Shown: positions 26,691-35,562, counted from the stretch's first letter. The stretch is DNA of 64,000 nucleotides from Sinanaerobacter sp. ZZT-01 (GCF_035621135.1 NZ_CP141728.1:2604001-2668000); one strand, 5' to 3'. Notes: generated by a model not told the origin, from the sequence alone. A program made the numbers and translations.

Positions 26691-26825
26691 ATGCGGATAC
26701 AGGCTTATAGATAGAATTTATTTTTGTCGAAAAAAGTCGACACTTTTGTGTTGTAAAAAATTGTAAGATAAGGTAGTATTATATTATAAAAAAGTAAAAA
26801 TTATACAATAAAAGGATATAATGGT

Positions 26826-27902
26826 ATGAAGAGAATAACCATAGCAATTATAGAAGAAGACGCTGCTTATGGGAGGGCTTTGTCGAAGGCCATTGCGTTG
26901 ACGAAGGGACAGTTTGAAGTATATGTTTCACCACCCTCATCAGACTGGAAGCAGTATGACTTACTTTTAATGAATGAAGAAAATATTAGTTGTCTGCCAG
27001 AAGAGTTAAAGAAACAGACTGTTATTTTGACAGAGCAAAAGTGCAGTGTATCGTGGAGCGGAGATTCCAGCGAGCCATTGCAGATATATAAATATGAACG
27101 AGTTTCGATTATGACTTCTGCTTTGCAATATTATTATTCAAAGATTTATCAATGCATCAACCCATTTTCATCCTTTGGAAGCCAGCCATTTGTGGTGGGA
27201 ATATTCAGCGGGAGCGGAGGCATTGGATGCACTTCGACAGCAATTTTACTTGCGCGGGAATTAACACAGAAAAAGAAGAAGAAAGTTTTGTTTCTTTCTT
27301 TAGAGGAAATGGAATCCACTTCCTTTTACTTTCGTTTTCCACAAGGACATCCTTTTATGGGGGATTATTTATTTTACCTTTTTTCTGATGATGCAAAGAG
27401 AAAAACAGCCACGTTTTACAGCAGTTTTCAATATCAAGATTCTTATGGCGTGGAACTTTTTTATCCCTCTCTTGGCAGAAATGAGTTATGTGAGTTATCA
27501 ATAAAAGAAACACAGGTCTTTATTGAGAGCATCTCTAAAATAGGGCATTATGATTATATTGTCTTAGACTGTGGAAATCATTTTTCAGATAAAATGGTTC
27601 TATGGTTAGAGCATTGTAGCCAATGTGTTCTTTTAAGAAACCATACTCTTTTATCAGCGGAAAAAAATAAAAAGAGATTGGAGTGCTTATATAAGCAGCA
27701 TTATTTTGATGGTTCGTTGCTTTTTGATTATTGCATCTCAAAAGATGAGGAAAGCTTTATTGAAAAAGATAGAAAAATAGAGATTCGTAGTAATTACACA
27801 TTAGGATCGGAGGTAAAAAGCCTTGCTAATAGAATCAGAAGTGCAAACCCAAAGGAAAGTGACCATAAAAGAAATCACGAATGCTGTACGAGCTGTGATT
27901 AA
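26826..27902 (+). CDS. CpaE/TadZ-like ATPase of the Tad locus
   Basis: 358 residues and first gene of the Tad-like operon. Residues 1-100 resemble a receiver-like or atypical N-terminal domain (ITIAIIEEDAAYGRALSKAI). Residues about 120-320 are a MinD/ParA-type P-loop with a deviant Walker A (IFSGSGGIGCTSTAILLA) and a VLDCG motif. CpaE/TadZ proteins mark the site of pilus assembly at the cell pole or membrane. Its 3' end overlaps the next gene by 80 bases, which is unusually long. Confidence 0.8.
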   Translation: MKRITIAIIEEDAAYGRALSKAIALTKGQFEVYVSPPSSDWKQYDLLLMNEENISCLPEELKKQTVILTEQKCSVSWSGDSSEPLQIYKYERVSIMTSALQYYYSKIYQCINPFSSFGSQPFVVGIFSGSGGIGCTSTAILLARELTQKKKKKVLFLSLEEMESTSFYFRFPQGHPFMGDYLFYLFSDDAKRKTATFYSSFQYQDSYGVELFYPSLGRNELCELSIKETQVFIESISKIGHYDYIVLDCGNHFSDKMVLWLEHCSQCVLLRNHTLLSAEKNKKRLECLYKQHYFDGSLLFDYCISKDEESFIEKDRKIEIRSNYTLGSEVKSLANRIRSANPKESDHKRNHECCTSCD

Positions 27903-29049
27903 TACTAGAACGGAAGAAATTACAGATGAGGAGGTTCTATCCATAATTGAGGATTTTGTTCTGCATGATAGCAGGACGAAGTGGTATCCGTATGCAAAAA
28001 AAATAAAATTGACTGAGACGGTATTTAACATAACACGTCGAGAACTGGATATTTTGCAGCCTTATGCCGATGACAATGAAGTAAGTGAGATAATGGTAAA
28101 TGGTGCAAAAAAGATATTTGTAGAGCGAAACGGGAAGATTGAGAAGCTGCCGATCTTATTTGAAGACAGAGAAGATTTGGAGGAAATCATTCGGCGTCTG
28201 GCAGCGAAGGTACATAGAGAGATCAATGAGTTAACCCCAATTGTAGATGCACGATTAGAAGATGGATCGAGAATTAACGCTGTTTACCGTAATGTAGCGT
28301 TAAATGGACCCATTCTCACAATAAGAAAATTTCCCAAGAAAAAAATTACGATGGAAGAATTAATTCTTAAAGACTCTATATCAGAGGAAGCTTCTGCGTT
28401 TTTAAAGAAGCTTGTAAGGAGTGGTTATAATATTTTTATTTCCGGGGGAACAAGTTCGGGAAAGACCACCTTTTTGAATGTATTGTCCGATTGCATCCCA
28501 AGAGAGGAGCGTGTAATTGTGATTGAAGATTCGGCGGAACTTCAAATCACAAAAATTGATAATGTGGTTCGTATGGAAACGAAAAATGCCAATGTGCAAG
28601 GGAAGGGGGAAGTAACCGTACGGGATCTGATTAAAGCATCATTACGTATGAGACCGGATCGAATTATTGTAGGAGAAGTAAGGGGAGGTGAAGTTGTAGA
28701 TATGATACAAGCTATGAACACGGGGCATGATGGTTCTTTATCGACCGGACACGGGAATTCACCGGAAGGGATGCTTCGCCGTTTGGAAGCGATGTTTTTA
28801 TCGGCAGCAGATTTTCCTATGGAGGCAATACGGAGTCAAATTCTAGAAGCAATTGATATTATTGTACACTTGGGGAGGCTGCCGAACAAGTCCAGAAAAA
28901 TTCTGCAAATTGTAGAGATTGCAGGATATAAAAATGAAAAATATATCATAAACCCTCTGTTTCAGTATCAAATTAGTCGCGGACTCATTGCAACAGGAAA
29001 TCCTTTAAACAATCAAATAAAGTTAGAGATGCGAGGAGGTGAGTTATGA
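27823..29049 (+). CDS. CpaF/TadA-type secretion ATPase
   Basis: 408-residue hexameric ATPase that powers Flp-pilus assembly. Walker A is SGGTSSGKTT near residue 210, and the GEVRGGEVVDMIQAMNTGHDGSL block (about residue 285) carries the Walker B/His box elements. STGHGNSPEGMLRRLE follows, all typical of CpaF. The start is TTG 27823 with CGGAGG 9 bases upstream, which places it inside cpaE. It is followed, with a four-base overlap, by the TadB-like gene. Confidence 0.95.
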   Translation: MLIESEVQTQRKVTIKEITNAVRAVINTRTEEITDEEVLSIIEDFVLHDSRTKWYPYAKKIKLTETVFNITRRELDILQPYADDNEVSEIMVNGAKKIFVERNGKIEKLPILFEDREDLEEIIRRLAAKVHREINELTPIVDARLEDGSRINAVYRNVALNGPILTIRKFPKKKITMEELILKDSISEEASAFLKKLVRSGYNIFISGGTSSGKTTFLNVLSDCIPREERVIVIEDSAELQITKIDNVVRMETKNANVQGKGEVTVRDLIKASLRMRPDRIIVGEVRGGEVVDMIQAMNTGHDGSLSTGHGNSPEGMLRRLEAMFLSAADFPMEAIRSQILEAIDIIVHLGRLPNKSRKILQIVEIAGYKNEKYIINPLFQYQISRGLIATGNPLNNQIKLEMRGGEL

Positions 29050-29801
29050 ATATTCCTAAGACATACCGTGAATACAAATTAAACCCAAAAGAAAGGAAAA
29101 CTTATTACATATGCAGCGGTTTCGCCTGCTTTTTTCTAGGATATTTGTTTTATGAAAGCCTTATCATGGGATTAATTTTTTGTGCATTGGCCATTAAAGG
29201 TGAAAGTGTTTTCAGTCATTACCTGGCAGAGAAAAGGCGCATTGAACTTACGGAACAGTTTCGCGATTTTCTATATTCAATTTCTGCATCCGTATCAGCT
29301 GGACGACAGATGCCGGAAGCTTTGCAGGAAGCAAAAGAAAACCTTCTATTGATTTATTCAAACGATGCGATCCTATGCAGAGAATTGGATTACATTGTAA
29401 GGGGTATTTTTGAAAGTAAAGAATCGGCTGAAACGCTGCTTAAGGATTTTGCAGAGCGTACGGAGCTTCCGGATATTTGTCAATTTGTCGAAGTCTATTG
29501 CATCTGTAAAACTACCGGAGGTAATTTTCAGCGTGTCATAGAAAAAACAGTGAGCATCATGCTTGATAAAATGAACATTAACCGTGAAATACGTGTCCTT
29601 ACGGTTCAAAAACGTTTGGAGGCTAATATTTTAACTGCAATTCCATTAACTGTGATTGCTTTCTTAAATGTAGTATCTCCGGGATACTTAAAAGTACTTT
29701 ATACAACGATTGAAGGAAGGCTGCTAATGACGGTAGCGTTGTTTGGCATTGGAGGCGCCTATGCATGGGGCATGAAGCTTACTAGAATTGAATTACATTA
29801 A
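29046..29801 (+). CDS. TadB-like pilus platform membrane protein
   Basis: 251 residues with the type II secretion F (T2SF) domain. Two N-terminal membrane segments lie around residues 25-60 (FACFFLGYLFYESLIMGLIF), and two more at about 195-245. The cytoplasmic core has DFLYSISASVSAGRQMPEALQEA and FVEVYCICKTTGGNFQRVIEKT, the T2SF hallmarks. It forms the inner-membrane platform with TadC. ATGA overlaps with cpaF show translational coupling. Confidence 0.85.
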   Translation: MNIPKTYREYKLNPKERKTYYICSGFACFFLGYLFYESLIMGLIFCALAIKGESVFSHYLAEKRRIELTEQFRDFLYSISASVSAGRQMPEALQEAKENLLLIYSNDAILCRELDYIVRGIFESKESAETLLKDFAERTELPDICQFVEVYCICKTTGGNFQRVIEKTVSIMLDKMNINREIRVLTVQKRLEANILTAIPLTVIAFLNVVSPGYLKVLYTTIEGRLLMTVALFGIGGAYAWGMKLTRIELH

Positions 29802-31131
29802 TAAAAAAATTTTATTATTATTAGACAAATTACCAGATTGGTGTACTGGGAAAAGAGAAGTATTTGATAACGGCTTTCGACCGAAATACGGAAACAGAGA
29901 TTGCTCACCTAAAATTCAAGAAGAAAAAATCTATCTGCTTAAATGCTATCTGGTGACGCTATTATTTTTAGTTCTATTATTAACTGGATTTGCCGTTAAA
30001 ACTCTCTTGCTTCAAAATAATGCATTAAGCAGCTTGGAACGACCGAATTACGGAGAAAATGCCAATCTTATTCCGCTTAAAGCAGAAATCAGACATGGAG
30101 AAGTAACACATCAGAAAAAAATAACAATAAAGATTCAGCCTCAAAGTCTTACAATTCCTGAAAAGAAATCTCTTATAAAAGAGTGCGAGGATAAGATTGA
30201 GGAAGAAATGCTCGGTAAAAATAAAGACGCCAAACATATTTTATATAAATTAAATTTACAGCGACAGGACAGCGTCAATCCGATCCAGATCGATTGGATT
30301 TCCAGTGAGCCGCAATTTATAGAAGAGGATGGTACTGTTCACAGGCTAGAACTGGAATCTTCTTTAGAAGTTGATTTAACTGCAAAATTTACTTTATATG
30401 ATTATGAAGAAGCACACACGTATCAAGTGACGCTTCTTCCCAAAGCGGAGGAAAAACTGGAAGGGGAATTCAGTGCCGTGATTGAAGATCTGAGAGGGCA
30501 GTTAAGCAGTAATACATATGGGGATAAATTAGTGCTGCCTAAAAATCTCACTCAAAATATTACATTAAAATGGTATGTGCAAAATACCATTCCGTTTTTT
30601 CCATTGGTGATAATGGCCTGTTTATTGTTGTTTCTAATTTATAAAAAAAGATATTACCGGATGGAAAGAGAAATTCAAAATTATAGAGAATCCATGAAAA
30701 AAGAATATCCGGACTTTATTAATAAGGTAGTTTTGCTGCTTAATGCAGGACTTGTTATTACAAGTGCATTGGAACGCATTGCTTTAGATGCCAAGGAAAA
30801 AAAGGACCATCCATTAATGGAGGCAATTGGAGAGATTTCTGATAATGTGAGAGAATCGAATGCTTCCTTTTCGAAGGAGCTAAAATTATTTGCAAGGAGA
30901 AGTGGTATAAGAGAGTTGATGCGGTTTGCTGCGATTGTATGTGAGAATCTGGAGAAAGGAAGTTCTTTAGCAGAAAAACTGGAGGCGGAAGGAGATCTGC
31001 TTTGGATGACAAGAAAGAAACAAGTAGAAGAAGAAGGAAGAAAGGTAGAGACAAAGCTGATTTTACCATTAATGATATTGCTTTTGATATTGGTTCTGAT
31101 TACGATTTCACCAGTATTGATAGAGATTTAA
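29788..31131 (+). CDS. TadC-like pilus platform protein with large extracytoplasmic domain
   Basis: 447 residues. A T2SF-like core is at the C-terminus (residues about 290-447: NKVVLLLNAGLVITSALERI, MRFAAIVCENLEKGSSLAEKL, and a final hydrophobic LPLMILLLILVLITISPV). The N-terminal half has a membrane helix (residues about 52-72) and a roughly 200-residue extracytoplasmic beta-rich part, longer than in proteobacterial TadC. The start is TTG 29788, overlapping tadB by 14 bases, without a clear ribosome site, so translation is probably coupled. Confidence 0.8.
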   Translation: MNYINKKILLLLDKLPDWCTGKREVFDNGFRPKYGNRDCSPKIQEEKIYLLKCYLVTLLFLVLLLTGFAVKTLLLQNNALSSLERPNYGENANLIPLKAEIRHGEVTHQKKITIKIQPQSLTIPEKKSLIKECEDKIEEEMLGKNKDAKHILYKLNLQRQDSVNPIQIDWISSEPQFIEEDGTVHRLELESSLEVDLTAKFTLYDYEEAHTYQVTLLPKAEEKLEGEFSAVIEDLRGQLSSNTYGDKLVLPKNLTQNITLKWYVQNTIPFFPLVIMACLLLFLIYKKRYYRMEREIQNYRESMKKEYPDFINKVVLLLNAGLVITSALERIALDAKEKKDHPLMEAIGEISDNVRESNASFSKELKLFARRSGIRELMRFAAIVCENLEKGSSLAEKLEAEGDLLWMTRKKQVEEEGRKVETKLILPLMILLLILVLITISPVLIEI

Positions 31132-31150
31132 GAAATAGGAGGAAAAAAAT

Positions 31151-31339
31151 ATGAGTCAATTGATTAAAAAATGGTGCAGGGTGCAAAGCAGAATGATGTG
31201 TCCCAATAAAAAGGGGATGGAAATGGTACAAGTAGCAATTCTCGTAGCGATTGCAGTCGGCTTGGGGCTTATTTTTAAAGAACGAATCGGTGAATTTGTA
31301 ACGAATACATTCGATGGACTGATGAACAGTGGATTTTAA
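31151..31339 (+). CDS. Flp-type (type IVb) pilin
   Basis: 62-residue pilin precursor. A basic leader (MSQLIKKWCRVQSRMMCPNKKG) is followed by the hydrophobic assembly helix MEMVQVAILVAIAVGLGLIF and a short polar end. Cleavage by a prepilin peptidase is expected after KKG. The glutamate in the second position after the cut fits Flp pilins, where E5 is more usual. GGAGG lies before ATG 31151. No prepilin peptidase gene occurs in the window. The last bases overlap the next gene's GTG start. Confidence 0.88.
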   Translation: MSQLIKKWCRVQSRMMCPNKKGMEMVQVAILVAIAVGLGLIFKERIGEFVTNTFDGLMNSGF

Positions 31340-31847
31340 TGCAGGGAAAAACAAAAAGGGAAGTACCTTTGTAGAAGCTGCGCTTGTTTGGCCATTTTTA
31401 ATTCTAGCTGTCCTGGCTGTTCTTACGATGCTCATGAGTTTATTTTCAGAAGGGGTTATTTTATCCTGTGCACATATGAGCCTAAGAGAGATTGCGGGAC
31501 AATGGTCGAAAACGGTATCTTTTGATATAGATGGAACACCGTTTGAGAGCAAGCTTGCTTCAAAAAATATATCCGAACGATTACAGCTGGAAGAAAAAAG
31601 TCGAATGAGTAAAAGCGGAATTCCGATACCGAGAGAAGCGGTAGAGGGAAGCTTTACATTTCATTGCTTGTACCCGAACCTGTTATTGCGGATAGAAAAG
31701 AGCTATGGGGGATATGGTTTATTGGAGCAGAAAATTCAAAGAGAAATGAATTGTTCCTATCAAAGTATTGACGAAGCGCAATTAGTTCGTAACTTAGATT
31801 ACATAATAGAGATCGCAGAAGAGGTAAAAAGGAATGAGAATAAATAA
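31329..31847 (+). CDS. TadE-like pseudopilin
   Basis: 172 residues. The N-terminus NKKGSTFVEAALVWPFLILAVLAVLTML is the TadE-type prepilin segment, with glycine before the cut and glutamate at position 5. The rest is a soluble extracellular part. It probably starts at GTG 31329, overlapping the pilin stop by 11 bases, with no strong ribosome site, so it depends on translation of the pilin. It is likely a minor pilin or assembly factor. Confidence 0.8.
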   Translation: MDFNAGKNKKGSTFVEAALVWPFLILAVLAVLTMLMSLFSEGVILSCAHMSLREIAGQWSKTVSFDIDGTPFESKLASKNISERLQLEEKSRMSKSGIPIPREAVEGSFTFHCLYPNLLLRIEKSYGGYGLLEQKIQREMNCSYQSIDEAQLVRNLDYIIEIAEEVKRNENK

Positions 31848-33603
31848 GAAAGGAGGAGCATCTGTTTTTTTAATGATGGCTTTTGTAAGCATATTACTTG
31901 TAATTGTACTGTTAACAGAAGCCATATCATCTTCCGCAGCGCGTAGTTATGCGATGGCAGTCATAGAATTGGCTGGCAGGTCGACATTATCCAATTATAA
32001 TCAGAGTTTAAAAGAAGACTATGGGCTATTTGGTATATCGATGGAGGATGAGAAAATTAAAGAGGAACTTTTATATTATTGCGAACAGACAATACATCCA
32101 ACCCAAGAGTCAGAAAGTGTAATGAAACTCATTAATTTGCAGCTGAAAAATTTTGAAGTGGAATCGGATGAATATGCGTTAACCAATTGTGATGTTTTTG
32201 AAAATCAGATTGTGGACTATATGAAATATCGAGTGTTAGGTGATATTTTAATAGATTGGAGTGAAAAACAAGCGGATGATATTATTACACAAGGTCAAAA
32301 GCAGATTTCTGATATGGCACAGGGCGCAGAAGAATTAGAAAAAGCAGGACAACTTATGGAAAAGATAAAGCCGGTTCTCCTCTTGTATGAAGATGCTTTG
32401 GATAAAACAAAGAAATTAGAGAAAGTTTATCAAAGTTGGATGGAGTTGAAAGATTCTGATTCCGAAAATGCAGCAGAGGAGGCTGATAAATTAAAGCAGC
32501 GTCTATTCAGAGAGTGGTCAAGTATACAAAAGACATTTTATTCAATAAAAAAGCAGGTTGATGAGATCAAACAGTATTATGGGAAGGGGGAATCATTTGG
32601 AGAAAACGGAGAAAATATGATGAAGCAGGTCTATGCGATCGAAGAAAAAATCTTTTATTTTTTATCAGTCGCGGTCGATGATTTAGAAGATGTTTTTATG
32701 CTTCTTAAAGAAAAAGAGGGAAAATCAAAACGTTCTTCGTTTTGGAAACAAATAAAGAAACATTCTGCATTTGAAAGTGATGACAAAGAGCAAGGTAACA
32801 GAATACTTCAAAATAAAAGCGTCATTGCTTACCTGCCATCACAACAAATGGAACAAAGTATTTGGGAATTTAATGGATTTCAATCGGATAACAAAGAGAA
32901 TTTTTTAACGGAAGCGAAAAATAAATTTTTAATAAATCAATATATTTTCGATGTCTTTAAGACGCAATTAACAGAACAAGGAAGAGATACTTTTTTTGAA
33001 AATGAGGTGGAATATCTTCTATTCGGTAACTTTAAAGATGCGACTAACCGTAAAAAAGCTGAGTCACGTATCTTTACAGTACGTGCATCTTCAAATTTAA
33101 TTTATCTATACAGCAATCCTAAAAAACAAAAAGAGTTAGCAGCGGCTGCGGCAAGTTTGACCCCAGGACCGGAAGCCGTGATTACACAATTTGTGCTGGC
33201 CGCTTTATGGAGCAGTGCAGAGGCCAAAAATGATTTGAAAATTTTGCTTGACTCGGGTAGCGTTCCGTTTTTTAAAGACGATGATTCATGGATGCTCAGC
33301 TTGGATTCCATTTTATCCGGTAAATATGGAAGTACAAAAAAGAAAGAGGTTTCAAATGGGTTAAATTATAGTCAGTATCTGAGTTTGTTTCTTTTTTGTT
33401 CATCGAAACAGGTTATATTAGTTCGAATGATGGATTTGATTCAGATTAATTTACAGGGACGCTGCAACAAAGGATTTCTTCTCTGCAGTTGCAAAGGTGG
33501 TTTCCTTTTACATGGGGAAGTTTGGAAGAAGCGTGTTTTAGGCAAACAGGGGAAACTGAAAATGGTTCGTAAAGGTAAGGTGGTTGTTCGTCATGCCTAT
33601 TAA
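31834..33603 (+). CDS. DUF5702-like Tad-locus surface protein
   Basis: 589 residues. An N-terminal hydrophobic segment (MNKKGGASVFLMMAFVSILLVIVLL type, residues about 5-28) resembles TadG/TadE leaders. A long acidic helical stretch (residues about 100-310) is likely coiled coil. The C-terminal region with GLNYSQYLSLFLF and RMMDLIQINLQ matches what I know of DUF5702, which is confined to Clostridial Tad loci. The protein is the largest of the operon and probably extracytoplasmic. The last 40 residues are very basic, unlike the rest. Confidence 0.7.
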   Translation: MRINKKGGASVFLMMAFVSILLVIVLLTEAISSSAARSYAMAVIELAGRSTLSNYNQSLKEDYGLFGISMEDEKIKEELLYYCEQTIHPTQESESVMKLINLQLKNFEVESDEYALTNCDVFENQIVDYMKYRVLGDILIDWSEKQADDIITQGQKQISDMAQGAEELEKAGQLMEKIKPVLLLYEDALDKTKKLEKVYQSWMELKDSDSENAAEEADKLKQRLFREWSSIQKTFYSIKKQVDEIKQYYGKGESFGENGENMMKQVYAIEEKIFYFLSVAVDDLEDVFMLLKEKEGKSKRSSFWKQIKKHSAFESDDKEQGNRILQNKSVIAYLPSQQMEQSIWEFNGFQSDNKENFLTEAKNKFLINQYIFDVFKTQLTEQGRDTFFENEVEYLLFGNFKDATNRKKAESRIFTVRASSNLIYLYSNPKKQKELAAAAASLTPGPEAVITQFVLAALWSSAEAKNDLKILLDSGSVPFFKDDDSWMLSLDSILSGKYGSTKKKEVSNGLNYSQYLSLFLFCSSKQVILVRMMDLIQINLQGRCNKGFLLCSCKGGFLLHGEVWKKRVLGKQGKLKMVRKGKVVVRHAY

Positions 33604-34438
33604 AATACAGAATAAAAAGGGGCATGTTATTGTAGAGGCAGCTATTTTTCTGCCGATTTTTATCATAGCACTAATCACGATTGGATACGTGCTGCGCGGA
33701 ATTGGGATGACTGAAACGGTTATGCACTGTCTTTCTAATCAAGGGCGCAAACTGTCTATAGAAGGATATATAAAAGATAAAAGCTACGATACTTTCTTAC
33801 AAGAAGGTGAATCTTCTCAGTCAGAAAATTTGAAAAAGGCAGCAGCTGAGTGGGTCTCTCAAGAAACATTTTATTGGCGTGTGCAACATCAATTAGAGGA
33901 AGAAGTGGGAAGTAAGATTCATGATTTAGATTTAGTGGAGTATCAAGAAGATTACACGCAGGGTGATAGAGATGCATTGACAAAAGTTTCATTTGAATAT
34001 CATTTGCCGATTCCTGTACTGCCTGTTTTTGCTTCAGAGTTGAACTTACAGGAGACCTTAGTTTTACGCTCTTTTATAGGGAAGAATTCTTATGGGAAGA
34101 CAAGAAGTTTTTCCAGTATGGAAGAAAAGGAGAGTTTGCAGACCGTATATGTGTTTCCGAGAGCAGGGGAGCGTTACCATAATAAAAATTGCAGAGTTCT
34201 ACGTGACGGAGCTAAAAAAGTAATTCTGAATTCGAAGATAAAGAAAAAATATGGACCTTGTAAACTGTGTCATCCTGAATTGCTATCTACTGGAAGTTTC
34301 GTCTATATTTTTGAGGGCAGCGGAGAAGCCTATCATAAAAAAAGCTGTGCTTCTATAGAACGTTTTTTTGTGAGCATGGAAAAGGAGGAAGCAGAGGACA
34401 AGGGATATACTCCTTGCCACATTTGCGGAGGTAAATAA
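33593..34438 (+). CDS. TadE-like protein with two C-terminal Cys/His modules
   Basis: 281 residues from ATG 33593, which has AAGGTGG about 9 bases upstream. It begins KNKKGHVIVEAAIF-like (QNKKGHVIVEAAIFLPIFI), a TadE-type prepilin leader. Residues about 190-281 hold two tandem modules, each with Y-H-x3-C near its start and C-x2-C near its end (YHNKNC...CKLC and YHKKSC...CHIC). Such H/C3 modules resemble small zinc-binding motifs of Ada or nuclease tails. A pilin leader fused to this is unusual. The function is unknown. Confidence 0.75.
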   Translation: MPIKIQNKKGHVIVEAAIFLPIFIIALITIGYVLRGIGMTETVMHCLSNQGRKLSIEGYIKDKSYDTFLQEGESSQSENLKKAAAEWVSQETFYWRVQHQLEEEVGSKIHDLDLVEYQEDYTQGDRDALTKVSFEYHLPIPVLPVFASELNLQETLVLRSFIGKNSYGKTRSFSSMEEKESLQTVYVFPRAGERYHNKNCRVLRDGAKKVILNSKIKKKYGPCKLCHPELLSTGSFVYIFEGSGEAYHKKSCASIERFFVSMEKEEAEDKGYTPCHICGGK

Positions 34439-34440
34439 AA

Positions 34441-35028
34441 TTGATTGAAAACGTAAAGATACTAAATGAAACGATAAATGGAAAACAGGCAATAAAGAGA
34501 GAACTACCGAAAGAGCAGATTCCTTGGTATCAAAAACAAATACTGAGTTTGTCCTCCACAGGTTTCTTTCTTCCGATGCGATTTGTATTTTCAGAAATAA
34601 TGTGTGAGATTTATTATGAATGCTCTCAGAGAACATCTTTGAAAGAGTATTTGCAACAAAAAAAAGAGGTTGGAATACATTCCTTTGTTGAAGAAGGGAT
34701 TCACCTGCTTGAACACTTGATTGAACAGATCCAACAGGGAGAAGACCATTTATTGTTTCTAGAAGACTATACACTGTCTTTTGATTTACTTTTTGTTTAT
34801 GAAAGCGAAAAGAGAGTGGAATTGTTGTTTTTGCCCAAAGAAGATAAAGTTGATTTCTTAGAAGAATGGGAAGATCTCTTAAATGCAATTGATGCAGAAG
34901 TGAATGACAAACAATGGAGCGTCTACAGTCAAAAACTGATTCAACTTTCAAAGGATCAAAATTGGGGAACAGAAGCAATTCTTTCTTATATTAGAGAGCT
35001 GAAAGGAGAAATTTTTTATTCAAGCTAG
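34441..35028 (+). CDS. DUF6382-like protein, last gene of the Tad operon
   Basis: 195 residues with no membrane segment or signal peptide. It starts at TTG 34441, two bases after the previous stop. It resembles DUF6382 regions found at the N-terminus of FHA-domain proteins in Clostridial Tad loci: an LSLSSTGFFLPMRF-like segment, acidic helices LEHLIEQIQQGEDHLLFLEDY, and FLPKEDKV. No FHA domain follows; the gene ends and is closed by a terminator. It is probably cytoplasmic and regulatory or scaffolding. The family assignment is moderate. Confidence 0.65.
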   Translation: MIENVKILNETINGKQAIKRELPKEQIPWYQKQILSLSSTGFFLPMRFVFSEIMCEIYYECSQRTSLKEYLQQKKEVGIHSFVEEGIHLLEHLIEQIQQGEDHLLFLEDYTLSFDLLFVYESEKRVELLFLPKEDKVDFLEEWEDLLNAIDAEVNDKQWSVYSQKLIQLSKDQNWGTEAILSYIRELKGEIFYSS

Positions 35029-35045
35029 ATACTGTGAACATAAAA

Positions 35046-35071
35046 AGCCGGGCTTTAAGCCCGGCTAGTTT
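35046..35071 (+). terminator. Intrinsic terminator of the Tad operon
   Basis: AGCCGGGCT-TTA-AGCCCGGCT, a 9-pair GC-rich stem, then AGTTTTTGC. Confidence 0.9.
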
Positions 35072-35089
35072 TTGCTGTAAACAATAATA

Positions 35090-35257
35090 CTATCTGTCGT
35101 TTCTGAATTGTCTACGTTCGTTTTTCTTTGCGTCTCTGCATTCTTTACATCTTTTTGGTTCGTTGTCAAAACCCTTTTCTTTGTAAAATTCCTGTTCACC
35201 CGCAGTAAAAATAAATTCTTTGCCACAGTCTTGACATACGATTGTTTTGTCTTCCAT
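35090..35257 (-). CDS. Small zinc-ribbon protein (55 aa)
   Basis: Short gene with GGAGGG before its ATG. The product starts MEDKTIVCQDCGKEFIFT, continues EQEFYKEKGFDNEPKRCKEC and ends in an arginine-rich tail. Two C-x2-C pairs (CQDC and CKEC) form a zinc ribbon of a family conserved as roughly 50-100-residue stand-alone proteins in Firmicutes. The function is unknown; nucleic-acid binding is suggested by the basic end. It faces the Tad operon, sharing its terminator region. Confidence 0.88.
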   Translation of the reverse strand: MEDKTIVCQDCGKEFIFTAGEQEFYKEKGFDNEPKRCKECRDAKKNERRQFRNDR

Positions 35258-35479
35258 TGATTTCCCTCCAGAATAATAAAAAAAGAATATACCTACAATA
35301 TTTAAATAAACTCATGGGGGCGATTTTCCAAAAAGATGATCGAACCATTGGCATTTAAATATCTTATTGGTAGTATAACCTATTTAATATAAGCTGTCTA
35401 TAAATTTTTTGAAAAATCTTTAAATTACAATTTGTAATATAAAATTTTTTATTATTCCTATTTTTTTGCATGTAATTCT
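35258..35479. other. A/T-rich intergenic region with a 15-base inverted repeat
   Basis: No gene and no riboswitch-like fold was seen. A perfect inverted repeat ATTACAA-T-TTGTAAT lies at 35424-35438, about 42 bases upstream of the metN -35. It could be an operator for metN or a small structure only. Confidence 0.5.
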
Positions 35480-35508
35480 TTGACTGAAAGACATACAAGC
35501 TATATAAT
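35480..35508 (+). promoter_or_regulatory. Sigma-A promoter of metNIQ
   Basis: TTGACT, exactly 17 bases, then TATAAT. The metN start is 55 bases downstream. No SAM (S-box) riboswitch fits in that leader. Confidence 0.85.
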
Positions 35509-35562
35509 ATATAAGATTATATACTCATGATTCTTAAAATAAGGAAGGAGGATTGTAATTTT

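Noticed and set aside
33340-33603. Frameshift near the end of the DUF5702-like gene, suspected from its basic Cys-containing tail
   Set aside because: The GLNYSQYL and RMMDLIQ motifs continue in one frame and the stop overlaps the next gene normally, so no break can be shown.
35509-35562. SAM riboswitch or T-box before metN (also checked before metA and glyS)
   Set aside because: The leaders are too short or lack the conserved helices; no S-box or T-box core was recognisable.
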